64,000 nt of DNA from Bdellovibrionales bacterium. GTDB taxonomy: Bacteria > Bdellovibrionota > Bacteriovoracia > Bacteriovoracales > Bacteriovoracaceae. Positions 1 through 8,022 of this stretch are shown here, one piece after another. Under the pieces are notes generated by a model that was not told the DNA's origin, did not search any database, and saw only the letters and a list, made by a program, of their open reading frames with translations. How positions within the stretch are numbered: the stretch's first letter is position 1; every line of letters begins with the position of its first letter. The translations under genes were made by a program, and so were the position numbers. Location: NCBI GenBank assembly GCA_018646675.1, contig JABGUH010000040.1:62001-126000 (forward strand). The letters run 5' to 3'.

Positions 1-1
1 T

Positions 2-487
2 CAAGGGGTGACTACTATTGGTAGTCACTCTCTTTTCATGTCTTATGCCCATATCGGCCACGATGCAGTCATTGGTGATCACTGCGTGATCGTTAACTCT
101 GTAAATATTGCTGGCCATGTTCGTTTGGGTGATCGGGTTATTTTAGGAGGTGGTACTGCCGTCTCGCAATTTATCAATATTGGCAAAGGAGCATTTATCG
201 GAGGCGCATCTGCAGTCGACCGAGATGTCCCCCCCTATTGTACCGGATATGGAAATCGACTGCGCTTAAAGGGAATAAATATTGTCGGTATGAGAAGAAA
301 TAAGATCGAACGCCAGTTAATTACAGAAGTGGTAGACTTCTATCGCGGGATGGAGGCCAGTGCCCTCTCCCCTCGTAGCTTTGTCACCCAACCAGAAAAC
401 ATTGATGAGTTTATGGAAAATGAGATAATTTCAATGATGGTTGACTTTATTCAAAAGAGTAAAGTTGGTATTGCTCCCTTTATCTAG
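2..487 (+). CDS. lpxA: LpxA, UDP-GlcNAc (or UDP-GlcNAc3N) acyltransferase, C-terminal part
   Basis: This is the C-terminal ~60% of the cytoplasmic trimeric acyltransferase that starts lipid A synthesis. The frame is open from base 2, so the true start lies outside the window; about 161 codons remain of a family length near 260. Hexapeptide coils of a left-handed beta helix are visible (IGDHCVI, LGDRVIL, IGKGAFI), followed by the helical C-terminal domain. AHIGHD carries the catalytic His equivalent to E. coli H125. The residue equivalent to E. coli H160 (AVHQF) is Ser in AVSQF. The Gly-Gly at the hydrocarbon-ruler position (E. coli G173) is kept, which in E. coli permits a long acyl chain. 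The next gene starts 11 nt downstream behind AGGTGGG. The family assignment is secure; the acceptor sugar is inferred from the next gene. Confidence 0.93.
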   Translation, partial: QGVTTIGSHSLFMSYAHIGHDAVIGDHCVIVNSVNIAGHVRLGDRVILGGGTAVSQFINIGKGAFIGGASAVDRDVPPYCTGYGNRLRLKGINIVGMRRNKIERQLITEVVDFYRGMEASALSPRSFVTQPENIDEFMENEIISMMVDFIQKSKVGIAPFI

Positions 488-498
488 GTGGGAAAAAA

Positions 499-1491
499 AT
501 GAAAAAGCAAAACAGTGAAAAAATTCAGGTGGCACTATTTGGCCATGGCCACTTAGGAAAATGGCACCTTGATAAGTTAAAGGCCAATCCAGATGTTGAA
601 GTAATCGCTGTCGTTGACCCCTCTGCAGAGCGTTTCCTCGCAGTAGAAAGACGACATCCGGGCACTCCTTGTCTAAAAGAGCCATCATCAATTATTGACC
701 AACTGGATGCGGCGCTAATTATTACTCCCACCTCGACCCACTACTCTCTACTGCGGGAGCTGATGGAGCAGGGAATTCATATCTTTTGTGAAAAACCGAT
801 GGTAACAAGCACAAAAGAAGCCGAAGCCCTTTTGACACTCTCTTACTCACTACGCCAAGAGAAAAAAGACCTCCCGATAATTCAGATTGGACATAGTGAG
901 AGAATGCACCAAATATGGGAACAAAGACTAAACTTTCCCCAATTTTTCAGAAGCCCTGGTCTAGTACGGATCGATAGACTGGCAGCTTTTAAGGGTAGAG
1001 CATGTGATGTCGACGTTATTACCGATCTTATGATTCATGATCTAGATCTTTTACTCTACCTCTTTAGTGAGTCTCCCTTCTCTATTCAATCCACTGGTTA
1101 TCACTCTATTAGTAAGCACTGGGATACAGTCTCTTCAACCCTACACTTTCCATCTGGCCGAGTGGCCATTTTGACGGTGGGAAGAAACTATACTGAAGAG
1201 AAGAGACAGTTTGAGATCATAAACGACTGTGGCACCATGCTAATTGATCTTCTGGAACGGAAGGTACGCTACAGTGACAATCAAGGAGAGGGGCCTAAGA
1301 AAATCATCGAATCAACCTATCCCGCCCGTGACCATCTCCAACTAGAGCAGGAGCTATTCTTTCGATCTATCCGTGAAGGGGCCCCATCTGCGGTAGATCT
1401 TGCACAGGGTACAACAGCGATCCGCCTAACAGAGTCTGTACGTAAAAGCCTTCAGAGTGGAAAACAACTGGATCTAACTATCAATGAGTAG
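499..1491 (+). CDS. gnnA: Gfo/Idh/MocA oxidoreductase, probable GnnA (UDP-GlcNAc 3-dehydrogenase)
   Basis: NAD(P)-dependent sugar oxidoreductase of 330 residues. The N-terminal Rossmann fold shows GHGHLG at residues 15-20 and the acidic end of beta-2 in VVDPS. The family EKP motif is in FCEKPM near residue 98. In Acidithiobacillus ferrooxidans, gnnA lies between lpxA and lpxB; its product oxidises the 3-OH of UDP-GlcNAc so that the aminotransferase GnnB can install a 3-amino group. The same position here, with an 8-nt overlap into lpxB, supports that role. The alternative is another nucleotide-sugar dehydrogenase. The family is certain; the GnnA function is inferred from context. Confidence 0.75.
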   Translation: MKKQNSEKIQVALFGHGHLGKWHLDKLKANPDVEVIAVVDPSAERFLAVERRHPGTPCLKEPSSIIDQLDAALIITPTSTHYSLLRELMEQGIHIFCEKPMVTSTKEAEALLTLSYSLRQEKKDLPIIQIGHSERMHQIWEQRLNFPQFFRSPGLVRIDRLAAFKGRACDVDVITDLMIHDLDLLLYLFSESPFSIQSTGYHSISKHWDTVSSTLHFPSGRVAILTVGRNYTEEKRQFEIINDCGTMLIDLLERKVRYSDNQGEGPKKIIESTYPARDHLQLEQELFFRSIREGAPSAVDLAQGTTAIRLTESVRKSLQSGKQLDLTINE

Positions 1492-2626
1492 TAGTTGCCT
1501 AATCATTGCTGGAGAGAAGTCAGGAGAGGAACACTGTCTTAGCTTTCTACCCTCCCTACGCCAACGAACTCCCAATACTCAATATTTCGGTGTCGGGGGA
1601 GACGAGATGGCCCAACTTGATGTTGATCTAATCTACCACCTACAGGAGTTCTCCGCTTGGGGATATAGTGGAGTGATTGCTCAGTTACCATTCTATCTAA
1701 AGGCAATGAACAAAATTGAAGCCGAGGTTATTAATCGAGATTGTAAAGTCGCAATTCTTATCGATTTTCAAACTTTTAACTTAAAACTTGCCCGTAGATT
1801 AGCAAAACATGGGGTTAAAATTCTATACTACGTGGCCCCCCAGGCTTGGGCCTGGAAAAGTTACCGCGTTGCGATTCTGGCCAAAACGGTCCACACTCTT
1901 TTTACCATTATTCCTTTTGAGAAGGAGTGGTTTAATAGTCGTGGGGTCCCTAATGTAGAGTCAATTGACCATCCGATCTGGACCAGATACTGCAATCACC
2001 CAGACTATCTGGCCAGTATCAAAAGAGAGCGTACTCACTTGCAACTAACCTCACATGCCAATCTGCTATTGTTGCCAGGCAGTCGTAATTTTGAAGTCAA
2101 AGAACTCTTGCCAGAGTTTTTGACCACCGCCAGAAAGCTAAAACGCAACTTCAACCTGACACTATCTTTAGTTAAATCCCCCAACGTAGCTGCTAAGCAC
2201 TATCTGCCTGCGATGAAAGAGGTTGATCACATCTACCAAAGTGAACAGTTATCATCTGCTCTTGGTAGCAGTGATCTGGCCTTGGCGGCCAGCGGAACAG
2301 TTACTTTAACCGCAGCGCTATTTCAAGTTCCTACTGTCGTCTGTTATCAAACATCACTACTAAATCAGTGGATTTACGAAACGTTTGTTGACTATAATGG
2401 TTATATATCTCTTGCCAACATTGTTTTATGCCAACAACTCTTTCCCGAACTAGTCGCCGAGCGGGCCACCAGCTATAATATGGTGAGTGCTCTAACGAGC
2501 TGGATGAGTCAAGAGAGTCGTTGGCGGGAGATCCAACGGGAGCTTAAGAGAATCCCACAACAGATTAAAGGAGAGCTACAAGAAGTGGAGCAATATCTGG
2601 CCAAAGAGATTAAGGAATCCAGATGA
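1484..2626 (+). CDS. lpxB: LpxB, lipid-A-disaccharide synthase
   Basis: Inner-membrane-associated glycosyltransferase that joins UDP-2,3-diacylglucosamine to lipid X, giving the tetra-acylated disaccharide. At 380 residues it has normal length. The N-terminal motif is AGEKSGEEH where the family has AGEASGD; also present are FGVGGDEM, VAPQAWAWK, LLPGSR near residue 197, and the donor-binding AASGTVTLTAAL near residue 263. The Asp of the GIDxPxFN motif is kept in IDFQTFN. The start ATG overlaps the gnnA end by 8 nt and the stop overlaps lpxK as ATGA, so the genes are probably translationally coupled. The altered GEASGD motif is the only oddity. Confidence 0.93.
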   Translation: MSSSCLIIAGEKSGEEHCLSFLPSLRQRTPNTQYFGVGGDEMAQLDVDLIYHLQEFSAWGYSGVIAQLPFYLKAMNKIEAEVINRDCKVAILIDFQTFNLKLARRLAKHGVKILYYVAPQAWAWKSYRVAILAKTVHTLFTIIPFEKEWFNSRGVPNVESIDHPIWTRYCNHPDYLASIKRERTHLQLTSHANLLLLPGSRNFEVKELLPEFLTTARKLKRNFNLTLSLVKSPNVAAKHYLPAMKEVDHIYQSEQLSSALGSSDLALAASGTVTLTAALFQVPTVVCYQTSLLNQWIYETFVDYNGYISLANIVLCQQLFPELVAERATSYNMVSALTSWMSQESRWREIQRELKRIPQQIKGELQEVEQYLAKEIKESR

Positions 2627-3705
2627 AGATAATTGAACTTCCACTCTCAAAACAACTACTCACCCCACTCTCCTGGCCGCTCTCACTAGTGACTTCAATT
2701 CGACGACTCGGCCATAACTACCACCTATTTCCCAAGAAGGAGTTTGCGGTACCAATTATCTCTGTCGGTAATTTGACCTTTGGTGGAACAGGAAAAACCC
2801 CTTTTACTCTATGGATGGCACGACACCTTGAAGCGATGGGACTTAAATCTCTAATATTAATTCGCGGTTATAAGGGAAGTATGGAGGACTACCATACCAT
2901 TATTCATTGTGATCACCGCTTCCACTATAGCGCCAGTGAGGTCGGAGACGAAGCAATTTTACTGGCACAAGGCTTACAGCACTCCGCAGTTGTTGTAGGA
3001 AAAAGGCGCAGTGAGAACCTAGAACGTTACTTTCACCAAGTCCAGCCAGATGTAGTAATCTTGGATGATGGCCACCAGCATCTGCAACTAGGACGCAATC
3101 TGAATATTGTGCTTTTTGATGCTATGATGCCAATAAGTAGCTATCAAGTCGCTCCCTGTGGCTATCTACGAGAGGGACTTAGTGCGCTCTACGATGCAGA
3201 TATCGTTATTTTGGGCCGAAGTAAACAGGTATCATCTAGCAAAATTGAAAAGTTACAACGAATGGTTAAACACTACATGCGCTCTGATACAGTTATTGCA
3301 ATGATGGACTACCAACCTACGCGCCTACTTAATCACTCTGGTCAAGAGATAATGGGGCCCCAGCAGTTGGCCGGATATCCCGTAATATGTCTTGCCGGAA
3401 TCGCCTCACCTGACTCATTTTTTCATCTGATTGAATCTTTAGGTGCTAATATTATTGACCGGCACTCCTTTCTGGACCACCACCCCTTTAGTGCCTCGGA
3501 GCTTGAGCCAATAATTGAACAGGCAAGGAGTCACAATGCAATTGTAGTTACAACCGAAAAGGACTTTATGCGAATTAAGCAGGTTCTATCTAGTGAGCTG
3601 ATTCTCTACTTAGAGATTGCCGTCGAGTTCCACCATAATGGCCAGCAAATGCTACAACAAATTGAAGAGTGTATTAAGCCTGTCTATCCCTTGGAGAGTA
3701 AATGA
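2623..3705 (+). CDS. lpxK: LpxK, tetraacyldisaccharide 4'-kinase
   Basis: Inner-membrane-anchored kinase that phosphorylates the 4' position of the lipid A disaccharide. At 360 residues it is slightly longer than E. coli LpxK (328). The Walker A motif is GGTGKTP near residues 55-62 (SVGNLTFGGTGKTPF), followed by the family signatures SEVGDEA, DVVILDDGHQH, VAPCGYLREGL and VTTEKDFMRI. It overlaps both neighbours by ATGA junctions, placing it in a five-gene lipid A operon. Its presence implies a 4'-phosphorylated intermediate, although some diaminoglucose-lipid-A organisms later remove phosphates. Confidence 0.93.
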   Translation: MKIIELPLSKQLLTPLSWPLSLVTSIRRLGHNYHLFPKKEFAVPIISVGNLTFGGTGKTPFTLWMARHLEAMGLKSLILIRGYKGSMEDYHTIIHCDHRFHYSASEVGDEAILLAQGLQHSAVVVGKRRSENLERYFHQVQPDVVILDDGHQHLQLGRNLNIVLFDAMMPISSYQVAPCGYLREGLSALYDADIVILGRSKQVSSSKIEKLQRMVKHYMRSDTVIAMMDYQPTRLLNHSGQEIMGPQQLAGYPVICLAGIASPDSFFHLIESLGANIIDRHSFLDHHPFSASELEPIIEQARSHNAIVVTTEKDFMRIKQVLSSELILYLEIAVEFHHNGQQMLQQIEECIKPVYPLESK

Positions 3706-4874
3706 AACGAGTACTATTACTGTGCATTGTCATGCTTCTCTCCTCTCAGTGTGCCTGGTTTTCAAGTAAACTTGGTTTTGGAGTGAGGGATAGTGATCTG
3801 GTTGAAACTTTTGATCTACAAGATGAGAAGTTTGCTCAATATAAGATCTCACCTAAAAGAGTTGAGATGCCGCCAGAAGAGGATGATGAGATTATAATTG
3901 CAGCCAAGAATAAAAATAAATTGGCGGCAATCGACACCAGGGAGAATAAAAAGAGGAAGAGCCAAAAAGCGGCAATCGCCCCTAAAAGTAGACCTCCTAC
4001 CCCAGTTAAGAAAAGATCAAAAAAAGTAGAGAAGTTGAAAACTAGCAAGAAAGCGGAGGTGAAGGCCATTCCGTCAGAAAAAGATACTCCGGCCAAGGTC
4101 GTTGCGACCAAATACCCAGAAGATTACCCCTCTATCTACCAAAAGTATGACCAGACCTCTGCTGCGATCTGGAGTAAATATCGCTCTAGCATCTACGTGG
4201 GAGAGAAAATAGTTATTCGCCTTAGTTACCTCGGTGTAAAGGCAGGCACCGTCTCAATGGTTGTCAGGCCTAATGAGAAAATTGCCGGGCAGACCGCCTA
4301 CTATTTAAGTGCCCGTTTAAAATCGGCTAAATTTTATAGCTATATCTATAAACTAGATGACTCACTCCATACTTTTGTCGATAGTAGTCACTTCCTTCCT
4401 ATCAAATACTCCCTAACCCAACGTGAGAGTGGCCAGAGCGTTGATGATCTTCAGCTATTTGATCGTAAAGAGTTAAAGACCCATTTTTGGTACAAACGAA
4501 TTAAGAATAAAAAGACCAAAGAGGAGAAGAAGAGTGCTTACATTCCCCGCTATGCCCTAGACTCCTTTTCTGCGCTCTACTTTATCCGCGGCCTCCCGCT
4601 TAAAGATGGAGATAGCTACCAAATCCCGATTGTAACAAGGGCAAAAATCTGGCTGATGAAGGTCAAGGTTGAAAAGCGAGAGCTAATTGAGGTCAATGGA
4701 CAAAACTATCGCTCAATTAGAATTAATGCTGTTACCCACTACCCAGGAGTACTAAAACGCCGAGGTAATATCACCTTTTGGTTTGCAGATAACAACTACC
4801 GTGACTTTTTAAAATTTCGTGCCAAAATCAAAATTGGCTCGGTGCACGGTGAAAGAATCACGCTATACAGATAG
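3702..4874 (+). CDS. DUF3108 family envelope protein
   Basis: A 390-residue protein with an N-terminal export signal (hydrophobic residues 3-17) and a possible but non-canonical lipobox ending at Cys17 (SSQC), so lipid attachment is uncertain. Residues ~70-125 form a Lys/Pro-rich, probably disordered linker. The C-terminal ~250 residues resemble the periplasmic DUF3108 fold: YVGEKIVIRLSYLGVKAGT, a beta-rich body and a final KIKIGSVHGERITLYR strand. DUF3108 proteins have no well established reaction; the fold is thought to bind envelope ligands. Its ATGA overlap with lpxK suggests a role with lipid A or LPS. It is the last gene of the operon. Confidence 0.75.
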   Translation: MKRVLLLCIVMLLSSQCAWFSSKLGFGVRDSDLVETFDLQDEKFAQYKISPKRVEMPPEEDDEIIIAAKNKNKLAAIDTRENKKRKSQKAAIAPKSRPPTPVKKRSKKVEKLKTSKKAEVKAIPSEKDTPAKVVATKYPEDYPSIYQKYDQTSAAIWSKYRSSIYVGEKIVIRLSYLGVKAGTVSMVVRPNEKIAGQTAYYLSARLKSAKFYSYIYKLDDSLHTFVDSSHFLPIKYSLTQRESGQSVDDLQLFDRKELKTHFWYKRIKNKKTKEEKKSAYIPRYALDSFSALYFIRGLPLKDGDSYQIPIVTRAKIWLMKVKVEKRELIEVNGQNYRSIRINAVTHYPGVLKRRGNITFWFADNNYRDFLKFRAKIKIGSVHGERITLYR

Positions 4875-4937
4875 AGAAAATACCAGTTATAATTTTTAAC
4901 TATCCCAAGAGATCTCAACAAAAACTACTTATAATAG

Positions 4938-5663
4938 GTGATAGAAAGAGAAAGAGAGTTGGATACATTTATAATTCGCTATATTTTCCATATTTTAGAC
5001 AGCAACAAAAAGACTGAGTATTCCATCAATATTGACCGTAAAACAGTGGTACTGCAGCCTGAGAATGACTCTAAGCCTGCTTGGGCCAAGCTAGAAGATC
5101 ACCAATGTGAAAACTGCCCTTTTAACAAGAAAGAGCAACCCCTCTGTCCTATTGCCAAAAATCTGGCAGATGTTACCGACTGCTTTAAGGACGAGTTCTC
5201 ATATGCTCCAGTGAAGGTTGTGGTCGAGACTGAAGAACGCTCCTATTTTCGAAACGCTTCACTCCAAGAGGGACTCTTTTCCATTTTTGGGATAATTATG
5301 GCGACTAGTGGTTGCCCCCATCTAGACTTTTTAAAGCCAATGGGGCGATACCACCTCCCATTCTCCACGGTAGATGAGACCCTATTTCGCTCCACCGCCA
5401 GCTTTCTTTTAGGTCAATATATATTCAACGAAAAAGACACCAAGGATGATAAAAAGCGCTATGGCCTAAAGCCACTTTTTGCCCATTATGCCGAGGTAAG
5501 TAAAGTTAATCGGGGGATAATTGCCCGCATCAACTCCATTGCGAATAAAGATGCTGACAAAAATGCTATTGTAATTTTAGAAAATTTTGCCCAGATTATC
5601 TCCATGGAGATCAATAGCAACTTGGAAAGTCTGGAGTACCTATTCGTCAACCATGACACCTAG
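4938..5663 (+). CDS. Uncharacterised protein with a small Cys cluster
   Basis: I do not recognise this 241-residue soluble protein by name. The N-terminal ~45 residues look like a small beta domain. A Cys cluster follows at about residues 56-68 (CENCPFNKKEQPLC), with another Cys near 81, which could bind a metal. The remainder is mixed, with a helical C-terminus. No signal peptide or membrane span is visible. The annotated start is GTG with no clear ribosome site; TTG at 4959, preceded by a purine-rich GAAAGAGAAAGAGAG stretch, is an equally good start. It lies alone between the lipid A operon and rpsA. Confidence 0.6.
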   Translation: MIERERELDTFIIRYIFHILDSNKKTEYSINIDRKTVVLQPENDSKPAWAKLEDHQCENCPFNKKEQPLCPIAKNLADVTDCFKDEFSYAPVKVVVETEERSYFRNASLQEGLFSIFGIIMATSGCPHLDFLKPMGRYHLPFSTVDETLFRSTASFLLGQYIFNEKDTKDDKKRYGLKPLFAHYAEVSKVNRGIIARINSIANKDADKNAIVILENFAQIISMEINSNLESLEYLFVNHDT

Positions 5664-5694
5664 CGAAATCGATTGCCAATCTAGTAGATCGTGA

Positions 5695-5761
5695 TTGACA
5701 GAAGATATTAATATCAGTAGTTTCTATTGCTTTGCATATTTAAGCTCTTCAGTAGAAGAGT
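5695..5761 (+). promoter_or_regulatory. Putative rpsA promoter and leader hairpin
   Basis: A perfect -35 hexamer TTGACA lies at 5695-5700 with only a weak -10 (TAGTTT, 5718-5723, 17-nt spacing). Downstream, CTCTTC (5745-5750) pairs exactly with GAAGAG (5755-5760) across an AGTA loop, forming a hairpin about 35 nt before the rpsA ATG. E. coli S1 represses its own mRNA through leader hairpins, so a similar control is possible; that part is inference. Confidence 0.4.
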
Positions 5762-5795
5762 CTATCGACGTTAAAAAGTAGAGGAAATTAGTTTT

Positions 5796-7544
5796 ATGGT
5801 ACAACAATTAACAGAACTAAAGCAGAAGTGGATGGATGACTATGAGGTCGTCTTCGGTGAGGAAGTAGAGCATATTCCCCAAACAGAGCTGGGGGCATTG
5901 CTAGATGATGTGGAGGAGACCAACTTTGTTGAAGGAGAGGTCTTTAAGGGGCAAATTATCGCCATTGGCAATGATTATGTCACAATCGACATCGGCTACA
6001 AACAAGAGGGCTTAGTCTCAATCAAGGAGTTCTTAAGTTACGATGGTTCCTTGAAGATTAAGGAAGGCGATGAGATTGAGGTCTATTTGGAGCGACTAGA
6101 GTCCACACATGGCAACCTAGTACTATCCAAGGATAAGGCTGAGATTCTAAAAGCCTGGGATCGTATCTCTGAGGCGTGTGAGCAGGGTAATCCGCTAGAA
6201 GGTACAGTGGTTGCAAAAGTTAAAGGTGGCCTGTCAGTTGATATTGGCGTTAAGGCATTCCTACCTGGATCACAAATTGATCTACGTCCAACTCGAAATC
6301 TTGACCGCTATATTGGTAAGAAGATGGAGTTCAAAGTAATCAAGTTTAATAAGAAGCGTGGAAATATCGTTCTCTCCCGTAGAATTATTCTACAAGAGGA
6401 GCGTAGCAAGCTTCGAACTGAGATTTTAGGACAGATTCAAGAGGGCATGATTGTTAAGGGCATTGTCAAAAACATCACGGATTATGGTGCATTTATCGAC
6501 CTCGGTGGAATAGATGGCCTTCTTCATATTACCGATATGTCTTGGGGACGGGTTAAGCACCCATCCAACGTACTAGGCATTGGTGATGAAATTGAAGTTA
6601 AAATCCTAAAATTTGATGCTGAAAAGGAACGAGTCTCTCTTGGCCTTAAGCAGGTTCAACCCAACCCATGGGAAGAGGCTGGCAACAAGTATGAGATTAG
6701 CAGTAAAGTCAGTGGTGAAGTCGTATCGGTAAAAGATTACGGTATTTTTGTTGAACTATCTGATGGCATTGAAGGTCTGGTACACGTATCTGAAATGAGC
6801 TGGACAGGAAAGGTGAAGAATCCCACCAAAGAGTACACTGTAGGCGAAAAAGTTGAAGCTGAAGTGTTGGAAGTGGATATTGAAAACAAGAGAATATCTC
6901 TTGGTATCAAGCAGCTACTACCTAACCCGTGGGATGATCTAATTGCCAAGTATGACATTGGTGGAAAGGTAAAAGGGAAGATTAAGTCTATCGTTGAGTT
7001 TGGCCTTTTTATCGACTTGGATGAAGAAGTAGATGCGCTAGTTCACATCTCCGACATCTCTTGGATTAAAAAGAGCATCAATATCAATGAAGAGTTCACC
7101 GTTGGTGATGAAATTGAGGCGATGGTCCTATCGATGGATAAAGAGAACCAAAAGTTCTGCATTGGTATCAAGCAACTGGAAGAAGATCCTTGGAAAAAAA
7201 TTGAACAACGCTATCCCACAGGGTCTATCGTTGAAGCTGAGGTTATCCGGGTTGCTGATTTTGGTGCATTTGTTGAGATTGAGACCGGTATTGAGGGTCT
7301 AATCCACATCTCAGAACTCTCTCAGGAGAGAGTCGAGAAACCATCTGATGTTATCAAAGCGGGAGATCGTCCTAAAATGATGATTATCTCCGTTGATAAG
7401 GAAGCGAAGAAGATTGCTCTATCCATCAAGGCAGCAGTCTCGGCTGAAGAGTCAGGAACAATGGACAGCTACCAAAATGAGGAGACAAAATCCTCTTCGA
7501 GCATCGCAGAGCAGTTAAAGGGCTTTAATCTAAAGGATGATTAA
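5796..7544 (+). CDS. rpsA: 30S ribosomal protein S1
   Basis: RNA-binding ribosomal protein that helps mRNA dock on the 30S subunit. The 582 residues contain six S1 (OB-fold) repeats at roughly 42-110, 128-195, 213-282, 300-370, 386-455 and 472-542, as in the E. coli protein. The later repeats carry the usual signature (DYGAFIDLGGIDGLLHITDMSW and relatives). The start ATG is preceded by GAGGAAATTAG. The C-terminal ~40 residues are Ser/Glu-rich and probably flexible. The gene appears monocistronic or co-transcribed with the small receiver-like gene 30 nt downstream. Confidence 0.97.
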   Translation: MVQQLTELKQKWMDDYEVVFGEEVEHIPQTELGALLDDVEETNFVEGEVFKGQIIAIGNDYVTIDIGYKQEGLVSIKEFLSYDGSLKIKEGDEIEVYLERLESTHGNLVLSKDKAEILKAWDRISEACEQGNPLEGTVVAKVKGGLSVDIGVKAFLPGSQIDLRPTRNLDRYIGKKMEFKVIKFNKKRGNIVLSRRIILQEERSKLRTEILGQIQEGMIVKGIVKNITDYGAFIDLGGIDGLLHITDMSWGRVKHPSNVLGIGDEIEVKILKFDAEKERVSLGLKQVQPNPWEEAGNKYEISSKVSGEVVSVKDYGIFVELSDGIEGLVHVSEMSWTGKVKNPTKEYTVGEKVEAEVLEVDIENKRISLGIKQLLPNPWDDLIAKYDIGGKVKGKIKSIVEFGLFIDLDEEVDALVHISDISWIKKSININEEFTVGDEIEAMVLSMDKENQKFCIGIKQLEEDPWKKIEQRYPTGSIVEAEVIRVADFGAFVEIETGIEGLIHISELSQERVEKPSDVIKAGDRPKMMIISVDKEAKKIALSIKAAVSAEESGTMDSYQNEETKSSSSIAEQLKGFNLKDD

Positions 7545-7574
7545 GACCCCCACCTGTAATTTTTCAATCACAGG

Positions 7575-7934
7575 ATGAACTCTATCATCATCTTTACCCA
7601 TGACAAATTTCTGACAATGGCCCTAAACGGGCTATTGTCAGGTTTAGTCGACACAAAATGCTATAGTTATAACTCAATTGAACACTACCTGTTTCAGGTT
7701 GAAGAGATGGCCCCAATCCTACTAATTGTGGATGATCTACTTTGGGGGTCGTTGAGTCTGGACATCTGTGAAAGATTTGATAGTATTATAAAGAGATTAA
7801 AACTTAAAACCGTTTTTTTGGGTAATGGCAAAGATCAAAAACCGATGCCACACATGGCGAAGGTTATAGAAAAACCGACTGAGCTACTCGACCTAAAAAA
7901 ACAGATTTTGGAATTAATTAGAAGCAATGAATAA
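7575..7934 (+). CDS. Degenerate receiver-like (CheY-fold) protein
   Basis: A 119-residue single-domain protein with the alternating beta/alpha pattern of a response-regulator receiver. Visible are beta-1 SIIIFTHD, beta-3 PILLIVDDL with two Asp residues at the phosphoacceptor strand, beta-4 KTVFLGNG, and beta-5 KVIEKP, the conserved Lys-Pro. The acidic pocket near beta-1 is reduced to a single Asp in THDKF, so phosphorylation is uncertain. No output domain is attached. It follows rpsA by 30 nt and its last 8 nt overlap the start of a tiny membrane-peptide gene. The fold call is by eye; the function is unknown. Confidence 0.55.
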   Translation: MNSIIIFTHDKFLTMALNGLLSGLVDTKCYSYNSIEHYLFQVEEMAPILLIVDDLLWGSLSLDICERFDSIIKRLKLKTVFLGNGKDQKPMPHMAKVIEKPTELLDLKKQILELIRSNE

Positions 7935-8016
7935 TAAAGAACTACTATTACTGCTCTTGGGAATTTCGGTTGCAACTATGATTTTTGCCGCCACCATCTA
8001 TTTCCGCCTCAACTAA
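7927..8016 (+). CDS. Putative 29-residue single-pass membrane peptide
   Basis: An ATG at 7927 opens a 29-codon frame ending TAA at 8014-8016. The product is MNNKE followed by ~21 hydrophobic residues (LLLLLLGISVATMIFAATIY) and a short FRLN tail, a classic small single-span protein. It overlaps the receiver-like gene by 8 nt, which suggests translational coupling. It fills the gap up to the convergent hflX gene exactly. No homologue is recognised; the short length leaves the possibility of chance. Confidence 0.45.
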   Translation: MNNKELLLLLLGISVATMIFAATIYFRLN

Positions 8017-8022
8017 ACTTTT

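Noticed and set aside
3836-4111. 91-codon minus-strand hydrophobic frame opposite the Lys-rich linker of the DUF3108 protein
   Set aside because: Poly-Lys codons (AAA/AAG) read as Phe/Leu on the other strand and mimic a membrane protein.
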